Of a stretch of 40,469 nt of DNA, positions 16,652-23,470 are shown in pieces. Location: assembly GCA_035528435.1 (NCBI GenBank), contig DATKYN010000250.1, positions 1-40,469 on the forward strand, read 5' to 3'. Positions within the stretch are counted from its first letter, which is position 1, and each line of letters opens with the position of its first letter. The translations under genes were made by a program, and so were the position numbers. The notes beneath the pieces are model-generated. The model ran no database searches. It was not told the origin of the DNA and worked only from the letters and a program-made list of their open reading frames with translations. Source of the stretch: SG8-40 sp035528435 (GTDB lineage Bacteria; Pseudomonadota; Gammaproteobacteria; Burkholderiales; Eutrophovitaceae).

Positions 16652-17776
16652 GTGGAACTGATTAACAAACTGTCATCGTTGTGGGGTGACGACATCACAT
16701 GGATGCTTCAGGCATTCGTTGTAGTTACGTTGACTCTCGTTCTGGGGGCGGTCGTCAGGAGAGTTCTGAAACGGCTCGCCAGGCGTGCTCACGATACGGA
16801 CAACATGTTCGATGATGTCCTGCTTGAGGCGTTGACGGGGCCATCCCGAGGGTTGGTGTGGGTATTGGGAATCTCGTTCGCCGGGGAAATTGTGGGGGCT
16901 CACACTGAAGCTGTGGTCTTTACTGCGATAGACATGCTGAGAAAAGTCGGCATCATTCTGGTGCTCATGTGGTTTGCCGTGCGCTTCACCCGCCTGTATG
17001 AGCGACGTTATATCGAAGCCAGGCAAAGCCGTGGCGAAGAAGTAGATGTGACACTGGTCCAGGGCGTCGGAAAACTGCTGCGCGCGGCCGTGTTCGTGAC
17101 GACCGGGCTCATCATCTTGCAGACAATGGGAATAAATGTTGCCGGTCTGCTGGCGTTTGGTGGTGTTGGTGGGATCGCCGTCGGCCTCGCAGCGCGCGAT
17201 GTGCTGGCAAATGTGTTCGGAGGGTTGACGGTCTACATGGATCGACCGTTTGCAGTCGGCGACTGGATACGCTCTCCGGACCGCGAAATCGAGGGCACCG
17301 TCGAGGAAATTGGCTGGCGGCGAACGGCGATTCGCACTTTTGACAAGCGGTTGCTATACGTGCCGAACGCGGTCTTTACCAATATTTCCGTAGAGAATCC
17401 GTCTCGGATGTCGCATCGTCGCATCAAGGAAACTATCGGCGTTCGTTACGACGACATGTCCAAAGTCCCGGCCATACTCGAGGATGTGCGGAAGTATCTG
17501 GAAGAGAGTCCCGATATCGATCAATCACAAACGCTGATGGTCAATCTGAACGAATTCGGCGCCTCATCCGTAAACTTCTTCATATACACATTTACGCACA
17601 CTACGGTCTGGACAGAGTTCCACGGGGTCAAGGAAAAAGTGATGTTGACGATCAGTGATATTGTCGAGCGGCACGGCGCCGAGATTGCGTTTCCGACAAC
17701 GACCGTTCATGTGCCAGACGGGATTCTCCTGGCGGAGAACGCAGCTGCAAAGGCTGGTGCCACAAAGGCTGGTTGA
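16652..17776 (+). CDS. MscS-family mechanosensitive ion channel
   Basis: A 374-residue channel protein that opens on membrane tension after osmotic downshock. Four hydrophobic segments precede the MscS domain (about residues 12-35, 68-85, 92-112 and 140-175). The pore-lining helix is rich in Gly and Ala (GGVGGIAVGLAARDVLANVFGG, about 168-189). The following beta domain has DRPFAVGDWI and VPNAVFTN, both typical of MscS. Length is somewhat above E. coli MscS, with one extra TM. The start is a GTG at 16652 with AAGGA at about 16638-16642, spacing 9. The C-terminal ~20 residues are Ala-rich. It stands between a same-strand VOC gene and a convergent YHS-like gene. Confidence 0.94.
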   Translation: MELINKLSSLWGDDITWMLQAFVVVTLTLVLGAVVRRVLKRLARRAHDTDNMFDDVLLEALTGPSRGLVWVLGISFAGEIVGAHTEAVVFTAIDMLRKVGIILVLMWFAVRFTRLYERRYIEARQSRGEEVDVTLVQGVGKLLRAAVFVTTGLIILQTMGINVAGLLAFGGVGGIAVGLAARDVLANVFGGLTVYMDRPFAVGDWIRSPDREIEGTVEEIGWRRTAIRTFDKRLLYVPNAVFTNISVENPSRMSHRRIKETIGVRYDDMSKVPAILEDVRKYLEESPDIDQSQTLMVNLNEFGASSVNFFIYTFTHTTVWTEFHGVKEKVMLTISDIVERHGAEIAFPTTTVHVPDGILLAENAAAKAGATKAG

Positions 17777-17915
17777 CACAAGTCGCCGCCGGACTTGTTT
17801 GCCGGAATGCGGACCGCACCATATTGTTGCGTGTTGTCAGTGCCCCGGGTGTTGGGCGTGTAAAGCGTGTCTGCCGCGTTTTACTGATCCGGCCTCGTCT
17901 CGTCCCGTACCCACG

Positions 17916-18173
17916 CTATTTCTCTTCGAACACCTTCTGGGCGCGCGGCACGAAGGTCTTGGTGTTTTGTTTGAACATAAACTGGTTGCGCGCGTTGGCG
18001 AAGCAGTAGACCTTGCCGTCTTTGGGGTTCTTCCAGTTGATCGAACAGTCGGTTTCCACTTGCTTGCCCTGCGAGAGCGACATTGCGTCGTAGCCATTGA
18101 ATTCGTCAGCGTTGGCCATGGCGGAAGTGGCTAAAGCCGGGGCAAAGAGGGCAAACTTCCAGACTGGGATCAT
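17916..18173 (-). CDS. small secreted YHS-like protein
   Basis: An 85-residue protein with a signal peptide (MIPVWKFALFAPALATSAMA) and a short domain resembling YHS proteins: NGYDAMSLSQGKQVETDCSI, a DGKVYCFANARNQFMF block, then a C-terminal helix. YHS domains are associated with metal-handling and copper-related proteins; the family role is poorly defined. Two Cys remain in the mature part, about 15 residues apart. The ATG at 18173 has AGGAAG upstream and starts exactly at the signal peptide; an upstream start at 18266 would add 31 non-signal residues that overlap the thioesterase stop. The gene is 90 bases downstream of the thioesterase on the same strand and convergent with mscS. Confidence 0.65.
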   Translation of the reverse strand: MIPVWKFALFAPALATSAMANADEFNGYDAMSLSQGKQVETDCSINWKNPKDGKVYCFANARNQFMFKQNTKTFVPRAQKVFEEK

Positions 18174-18262
18174 GTGACGCTTCCTGTTTGAATATGTACG
18201 GTGTTTGACTGAATTTAAATCTGGCAAGATGATACGCACGAGAGCGCTCATCAGATGGACGC

Positions 18263-18697
18263 TCATAGAGGGGTATTTGCTGCCGTTGCCAGAAATGGCT
18301 CGATAGCCGATCGGACATCTTCTGGAATTGGAACCGCCCGCGCCGCGTCCAGATTCATGAAAACTACTGTCTGCGTAATGCGCAGATGCTCGGAGCCGTC
18401 TTTCATGCCCCGGTATTCGAAATTCGCAGATGCATTACCCAACTTGGTCACGCGTAATTCGAAGCGCAGTGTGTCACCCATGCGCAACGGCTTGCTGAAA
18501 TCGCAATGAATGCTGACCGTCGGCGTGCCGACGCGGCGCTTTACGATCAAATCGGGTAACGGGAAGCCTACCGCGTTAGCGAACCAGTCCTCCATTGTTG
18601 CATGTGCGAGATCGAAGAAACGGGGGAAATAGACGATCGCCGCGGGATCGCAATGCGAGAACCGGATCAGTTGATCGTGAACGAATACCTTGTTCAT
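18263..18697 (-). CDS. 4-hydroxybenzoyl-CoA thioesterase-like hotdog protein
   Basis: A 144-residue acyl-CoA thioesterase of the 4HBT/YbgC hotdog family. The catalytic loop RFSHCDPAAIVYFPRFFD contains the nucleophile or general-base Asp (D17), and the long helix follows. Residues 61-66 (SIHCDF) begin the beta sheet. The HCDPA-x-I-V-x-(Y/F)-P-R pattern is close to 4-hydroxybenzoyl-CoA thioesterases. It hydrolyses CoA thioesters; aromatic acyl-CoA is possible but not shown. It lies 53 bases downstream of the aldolase gene on the same strand. With that gene it could belong to degradation of aromatic or branched acids. Confidence 0.9.
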   Translation of the reverse strand: MNKVFVHDQLIRFSHCDPAAIVYFPRFFDLAHATMEDWFANAVGFPLPDLIVKRRVGTPTVSIHCDFSKPLRMGDTLRFELRVTKLGNASANFEYRGMKDGSEHLRITQTVVFMNLDAARAVPIPEDVRSAIEPFLATAANTPL

Positions 18698-18750
18698 GCT
18701 TTCTGTTTTTCCCCGAATGTTTTTCGATCAAGCGATCAGGGCTGCAATCC

Positions 18751-19533
18751 TTACTTGCAGGCCCGGACAAACTGCGCCTGATCACGCGATGCATTCATCA
18801 GCAAGCTGATATCGTTGCCCGCCAGAATCATCCGCATTCCACGCGCGATGTATGCCTGGAGCAGCTCTTTCGTATAAACCCCGCCAAGCCCCGCCCACTT
18901 TCCATGTTTCCGGCATGCGGATACGATGCGATCGATTGCTTCTCCGACGCGCGGATGGTCAATTTGCCCGGGGATCCCCATTTCAAGACACAGGTCGTTG
19001 GTTCCCATTAATAAAACGTCAATTCCTTCGATCGCGGCAATCTCGTCAACATTCTCGATAGCACGCGGTGTTTCCATCATCGCAACCACCAGCGTCGCCT
19101 CATTGAACATGCTCACCACATCCGCGGCTGAACTGGGGGCAAATCCGAGTTGTGCATAGTTTCCCGCTATTGAACGGTGGCCTTGCGGGGCGAAGCGGTA
19201 GGCATCGACGATTGCCCTTGCCTCGTCGACGGTATCGACGTGGGGCATCACAATGCCGAGTGCGCCGGCATCAAGACAACGTGTGCCGAGATTGAGATCT
19301 CCGTGCGGAACCCGGACCAGCGGAGCAATGCCGGCGGAAAGCGCGGCTACGCAGATCGACCCAGCTGTTTCGACCGATGCGGCGCCGTGCTCAAGATCAA
19401 TAAACAGCCAGTCGAACCCGGCGGTTTTCATGATGGTCGCTACCTCAATGCCGCGGACTGAGCGAACCCCCACTCCAATGGCCAGTTCATCGCGAACGAG
19501 TCGCTCGCGTGCCGGATTATTGATGCTGTTCAT
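18751..19533 (-). CDS. HpcH/HpaI-family aldolase
   Basis: A 260-residue class II pyruvate-type aldolase that cleaves 4-hydroxy-2-oxo acids to pyruvate (or a homologue) and an aldehyde. Visible equivalents of HpaI active-site residues: FIDLEHG with H49, VRVPHGD with R74, MMETPRA with metal ligand E154, and MGTNDL with metal ligand D180. GALGIVMPHV forms a core strand. Family members act in 4-hydroxyphenylacetate degradation and in sugar-acid metabolism; the precise substrate is unknown. The ATG at 19533 is preceded by GGAGG, spacing 4. It is the first gene of a run that continues into the thioesterase and probably the YHS-like gene. Confidence 0.9.
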   Translation of the reverse strand: MNSINNPARERLVRDELAIGVGVRSVRGIEVATIMKTAGFDWLFIDLEHGAASVETAGSICVAALSAGIAPLVRVPHGDLNLGTRCLDAGALGIVMPHVDTVDEARAIVDAYRFAPQGHRSIAGNYAQLGFAPSSAADVVSMFNEATLVVAMMETPRAIENVDEIAAIEGIDVLLMGTNDLCLEMGIPGQIDHPRVGEAIDRIVSACRKHGKWAGLGGVYTKELLQAYIARGMRMILAGNDISLLMNASRDQAQFVRACK

Positions 19534-19842
19534 GCTGCCTCCATGTGTGAATTGCGCTTCTCGGGATCTTGTGCCGGTTCAACAGTGCAGACCGGCGATG
19601 TGTGTCCTGGCCCTGACCTATGGCAATGGCCTTGTCATACGCTTGCATTGCCTAACATTGCTGCAGAAATAAGAGATGCTTGTTGCGCTGCAAAAATCAT
19701 TCTCTAACGTGCGACCATCACAAGGCTTTTCGTTGTTGCGATGGCAAATTGTAAAAAGGCGCTGGTGATTGATTTGGCTCCGGCGTATCCTCGTTATGCG
19801 GTTGCGTCCTGCAGCCGAATATGACGACGGAGGACAGTGCCG
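19534..19842. promoter_or_regulatory. divergent intergenic region between the aldolase and DUF465 genes
   Basis: No gene is supported here. GCCGGT (19573-19578) and ACCGGC (19591-19596) form an inverted repeat about 40-63 bases before the aldolase start and may be an operator. Weak promoter-like hexamers (TTGATT near 19770) face the DUF465 gene, but no promoter is convincing. Confidence 0.3.
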
Positions 19843-20088
19843 ATGTACATACAGCCACACGACGTTGAACACGAGTTTCCCGAGTACAGACAAACCCTGA
19901 AGAAAATGCGGTCACACGACACGCATCTTGCGCAACTGGTTGCCGAATATGAACAGCTTAACTCGGAAATTGTAGATATAGAGGAAAACGACAAACCGTT
20001 TCAGGACTTCGAATTTGAAGAGATGAAAAAAAGGCGGTTGTTGTTGAAAGACGAGATCTATCTCATATTGCGTGGCGCGGAGCACTGA
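19843..20088 (+). CDS. YdcH/DUF465-family small protein
   Basis: An 81-residue charged, all-helical protein of family DUF465 (PF04325). The helical hairpin is typical: EFPEYRQTLKKMRSHDTHL, a loop near VDIEENDKP, then EMKKRRLLLKDEIYLIL at the C-terminus. Function unknown; members are cytoplasmic and form coiled-coil hairpins. The ATG at 19843 is chosen because GGAGG (19829-19833) is nine bases away; the GTG at 19837 would be too close to it. A strong terminator follows, so it is a single-gene unit. Confidence 0.9.
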   Translation: MYIQPHDVEHEFPEYRQTLKKMRSHDTHLAQLVAEYEQLNSEIVDIEENDKPFQDFEFEEMKKRRLLLKDEIYLILRGAEH

Positions 20089-20116
20089 CGGTACAGGTAC
20101 TGCATTGATTGGTGAG

Positions 20117-20142
20117 ACGGACACCTTCGGGTGTCCGTTTTT
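20117..20142 (+). terminator. intrinsic terminator with TTCG loop
   Basis: ACGGACACC (20117-20125) and GGTGTCCGT (20130-20138) form a perfect 9-bp stem closed by the stable TTCG tetraloop. It is followed by a T-run (20138-20142). It ends the DUF465 transcript, and the reverse strand ends shortly after the RraA-like gene. Confidence 0.92.
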
Positions 20143-20187
20143 GCGTTGGAGGTAGCCACCTGACCCAGCAGTCCGTCAAGCCGGTCC

Positions 20188-20877
20188 CTACTCCACTTTT
20201 TCTGATTCTGCGAAAGCTTCCTTTAGTACGGACATGCTGAAATCAGGCCGCTTTGCCGCATCCAGCAGCACTTTCTCGCGGCGCGCCATCAGATCGATCG
20301 CTGCCGGCAAGTGCTCCAGGTACCGGGGCGGAATCACGACGGCGCCATGCTGGTCCGCATGTACGATATCGTCCGGATTGACAGACATGCCGAACACATC
20401 CACCGTTTTGCCGAACTCCACGACCTGGACCCAGGCATGGCTGGGTGAAAGCGACCCGGCAAGGCACTGGAACTCGGGGTGCATCGCATCCAGGTCGCGC
20501 ATTGACCCGTTGGTCACGGTGCCGGCGCAGCCAAGCCCCCAATGAATGTGGGTGTTGACCTCGCCCCAGAAAGCTCCCAGCCCCGGTCGTTCGTCAATGT
20601 CCTGAATGATGGCAAGAGAGGGTTTTTCACCCTTAGAAACATAGTCGTAGTAGGCGATCTGGTTACGCCGGCGCTGCGCCGGATCGTATGGCGTCGAGCA
20701 GCGAATCTTCGCGGTACGCGCGAATCCGACAATAGCCGGCAGGCGCGACGAAGCCGTCAGGAACGAGCGTTGAGTGAACCCGGAAATTTCGCGGGAGCCG
20801 CGGGCAATTTCAAGGGCATTGCTGATGGTGGGCGTGTCGAACTGGCGAAGGTGTGAAAAGATTTCGTGCAAATCCAT
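20188..20877 (-). CDS. RraA-like/4-hydroxy-4-methyl-2-oxoglutarate aldolase family protein
   Basis: A 229-residue protein of the RraA-like superfamily. The catalytic signature VTNGSMRD (R127, D128) matches the Arg-Asp pair that binds substrate and metal in HMG/CHA aldolases; DIVHADQHGAVVIPP follows in the usual place. True RraA (RNase E regulator) is shorter, about 160 residues, and lacks the aldolase context, so an aldolase or an oxaloacetate decarboxylase-like activity is more likely. The ATG at 20877 has GGAGAC upstream, spacing 6. It lies downstream of the serine hydrolase and TauD-like genes in the same direction, so the three may form one operon for degradation of an oxidised organic acid. 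Confidence 0.87.
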   Translation of the reverse strand: MDLHEIFSHLRQFDTPTISNALEIARGSREISGFTQRSFLTASSRLPAIVGFARTAKIRCSTPYDPAQRRRNQIAYYDYVSKGEKPSLAIIQDIDERPGLGAFWGEVNTHIHWGLGCAGTVTNGSMRDLDAMHPEFQCLAGSLSPSHAWVQVVEFGKTVDVFGMSVNPDDIVHADQHGAVVIPPRYLEHLPAAIDLMARREKVLLDAAKRPDFSMSVLKEAFAESEKVE

Positions 20878-21031
20878 GAAGTGTCTCCGTTATGCCGAAA
20901 GCTCCGACAGTGGGTTAGATCAAAACAAGCGCGATTGTCGCCTATCCAGAGCGTTTCGTGGTCCCGGCATCAAGACTGATCCCCGGTTATCTGCCTGACG
21001 ACCCGAACAGGCAGCCCGAGGTCCGGGCTAT

Positions 21032-22345
21032 TCAGTCGATGATCGAAGCATAGACAAGCTGCTTGAACAATTTGCGATAGTAGGCGCGCATGGGCCCGGG
21101 CGCCTGGCTCATCAGGACTGCAACGATGCGCTCTTCGGGGTCGATCCAGAAAAAGGTGCCTGCGTAACCACCCCACATAAACTCACCGCGAGATCCGGGG
21201 ACGCCGGCGATACCCTGTTCCTCGCGAACGGCGAACCCGAGCCCAAACGTGTAACCCGGCGTTCCAAGTAACAGTTCGCCCGGTGTCAGCACTGCCTGGA
21301 TTCGTGTGCCGATATGGTCGGACGCCATCAGTGCGACGCTGCTGCGGCTCATCACCCGCTTGCCGCCAAGTTCGCCGCCATTGAGCAGCATCTGTGAGAA
21401 GCGCAGGTAGTCCGCTGCAGTGGAAACGCCACCTGCTCCGCCGGAGTCGTTGGCCGGTTCAACAGCGACGTCAATGAGCTGCGTGGTCTTGTTTCCACTT
21501 GCGTCCGTCGGTAACGGCTCCGCAACCCGGTCGAGATCCTGTGGCGGAACGCGGAACCCCGAGTCCGGCATGTTGAGCGGTTTGAACAGGCGTTTCTCAA
21601 GAAAATCAGCAAGGCGTTGCCTCGAAGCCGCCTCTATGACACGGCCCAGCAGGTCACTCGCCAGACTGTACTCCCACACTGTTCCCGGCTGGTGCGCGAG
21701 CGGTGCCTGCGAAAAAGTATCAATTTGTTGTGGTGGCGTCAGGCCACGAATGTCGAAATTGGTCGTTGTGCTATACAGCCCGCCCTTTGCATAAGCTTCC
21801 TTCACGGGCACGTTGGCGGTAATTTCTCCGTATGCAAGTCCCGCGGTATGGCGCAACAGGTCCTGCACCGTCATCTCGCGTGCTGCCGGAACCAGCGTGT
21901 ATGTAGTGTTTCCCGACGCGGCGTCAATATTCGCAACACTGACATTCAGGTTCTTCAGCGATGGCAGAAATTTCGTTACCGGATCGGTCAATTGCATGGC
22001 GCCATCTTCAACCAGCATCATTGCAGCCACGGACACGAGAGGCTTCGACATCGAGTAGATCCGGAAAATCGCATCCATTGTCATCGGTTTGCGTTTTACC
22101 GGATCACGAAAACCCACTGCGTCCGAATATGCCAGCTTGCCATCGCGTGCGACCATAAAAACGGCACCAGCAATGTGCCCGTTGCCAACGTGATCACCAA
22201 ATACCTTGCTGATGTTCTGAAGACGGTCCGCCGAAAAGCCGACTGACGCCGGCTGGCCAGCGGGTAGCGCCTGGGCCGCTGCTGCCGTAGAACACAGAGC
22301 GAGCACCAGCCATTGCAGAGCAAGCAACTTCACGCCGATTTTCAT
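21032..22345 (-). CDS. secreted serine hydrolase, class C beta-lactamase/EstB-like
   Basis: A 437-residue exported protein with a signal peptide (residues 1-26, ending AAAAQA). It has the penicillin-binding-protein/esterase fold: S98-M-S-K101 is the SxxK nucleophile motif, the Tyr in WEYSLASD is the expected YxN-position residue, and FMWGGYAG gives the WGG variant of the third motif. The WGG form and length favour an EstB-like esterase over a true beta-lactamase. AGGGGA at spacing 6 supports the ATG at 22345. It lies 75 bases downstream of the TauD-like gene. Substrate unknown, periplasmic action. Confidence 0.9.
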   Translation of the reverse strand: MKIGVKLLALQWLVLALCSTAAAAQALPAGQPASVGFSADRLQNISKVFGDHVGNGHIAGAVFMVARDGKLAYSDAVGFRDPVKRKPMTMDAIFRIYSMSKPLVSVAAMMLVEDGAMQLTDPVTKFLPSLKNLNVSVANIDAASGNTTYTLVPAAREMTVQDLLRHTAGLAYGEITANVPVKEAYAKGGLYSTTTNFDIRGLTPPQQIDTFSQAPLAHQPGTVWEYSLASDLLGRVIEAASRQRLADFLEKRLFKPLNMPDSGFRVPPQDLDRVAEPLPTDASGNKTTQLIDVAVEPANDSGGAGGVSTAADYLRFSQMLLNGGELGGKRVMSRSSVALMASDHIGTRIQAVLTPGELLLGTPGYTFGLGFAVREEQGIAGVPGSRGEFMWGGYAGTFFWIDPEERIVAVLMSQAPGPMRAYYRKLFKQLVYASIID

Positions 22346-22420
22346 TCGTTTCCCCTTTTGCCCCGTCGCCGGCGGCTCTGATTCTGATTGCGTTCCAGCA
22401 AAGTAACAGGCCTGCCACGT

Positions 22421-23425
22421 TTAGTGAGGCGGTGTTTCACCCAGCACCGTGCAGCGGCGAATGATTCGTGACTGGGTGGCAACATCATATGGCGTGGCCT
22501 TGTGCATCAAGCAGCGGTTGTCCCATACCATCAGTTCCTTTGGTTGCCACCGATGCTTGTAGGTCAAATCGGCGTGCACGATTGCCGAATTCAGTTCTTC
22601 GATCCACGCGCGGCCTTCCGCGTAGGGCATGCCAACGACGTATTCCGCATGATCACCAAGAAAAACGCACTTTCGCCCGGTTTCCGGGTGCGTTCGCACA
22701 ATGGGATGATCAACCGGGGGTGTTGCCTTTCGTTGTTGTTCGGTCATGGGTTGATCACCGTGCCTGCGATTGCGCGAGAAATCGAGATTGTGCACCGCAC
22801 GCTTGCCTTCGATGCGCGCTTTCCAGTTCGGGCTGAGCCGTTCCCAGGCGCCATACATGTCACAAAAATGAGTTTCGCCACCCGACTTCGGGACGGTCTC
22901 GCCGTAAATGATGGTCGCCTGACCGGTTAGCGGACGCCATGATCCGTCTGTATGCCACGCCATGGTGCCCTTGTCCGGATGACGCCCATTGGGCTTGCCA
23001 TCCTTGTCGACATTAGACAGTCGGTATAGCTCGGGATAATCGTCCGCATGATACTGATTCATTACGTGAATCTGGACTGCTCCGAAATGTCGGGCGAACG
23101 CCACCTGACCTGCGGGCGACAAGTCCTGCGGGCTGAACAGCAGCACCTGGTGGCGAAGGAATGCCTGATAAATTTGCACGAATAGCGCATCGTCAATGTC
23201 TTGCGAAAGGTCGACATCCAGAACTTCAGCGCCCAATGCGGGCGTCAGTGCGCGGAGCGACAGTTGCCGCTGCACGGACTTCTGCCCGGCTCCGTTCGGT
23301 GTTTTTTCGGGTGCCATGACCAAGTCAACCGGCGTGCTTGCTCCCAACGGATCAATGCTGGAATGGTAGACTTTTTCTGACTGGGGTGTGGAGCGTAATT
23401 GTCCAACCGTGGTGTCGCCTTCCAT
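22421..23425 (-). CDS. TauD/TfdA-family 2-oxoglutarate dioxygenase
   Basis: A 334-residue Fe(II)/2-oxoglutarate dioxygenase. The iron triad is H158 and D160 in WHTDGSWR and H308 in CLMHKATPYD, with the 2-oxoglutarate Arg in RIIRRC (R320 to R324). Family members oxidise sulfonates, phenoxyacetates, carnitine-like compounds and others; none can be chosen here. The ATG at 23425 has AAGG at spacing 6 but gives an unusually long N-terminal leader of about 55 residues. An in-frame ATG at 23317 would give a more typical length but lacks a ribosome-binding site, so the start is uncertain. It is the first gene of a same-strand run with the serine hydrolase and the RraA-like gene. Confidence 0.88.
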   Translation of the reverse strand: MEGDTTVGQLRSTPQSEKVYHSSIDPLGASTPVDLVMAPEKTPNGAGQKSVQRQLSLRALTPALGAEVLDVDLSQDIDDALFVQIYQAFLRHQVLLFSPQDLSPAGQVAFARHFGAVQIHVMNQYHADDYPELYRLSNVDKDGKPNGRHPDKGTMAWHTDGSWRPLTGQATIIYGETVPKSGGETHFCDMYGAWERLSPNWKARIEGKRAVHNLDFSRNRRHGDQPMTEQQRKATPPVDHPIVRTHPETGRKCVFLGDHAEYVVGMPYAEGRAWIEELNSAIVHADLTYKHRWQPKELMVWDNRCLMHKATPYDVATQSRIIRRCTVLGETPPH

Positions 23426-23470
23426 AGCGACCTTGTTGGGCGATGCAGGGCAGGATGGTGATAATTGAGC

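Noticed and set aside
20188..20877. Naming the gene rraA (RNase E inhibitor).
   Set aside because: It is longer than RraA, and its catabolic neighbours and RD signature fit the aldolase branch better.
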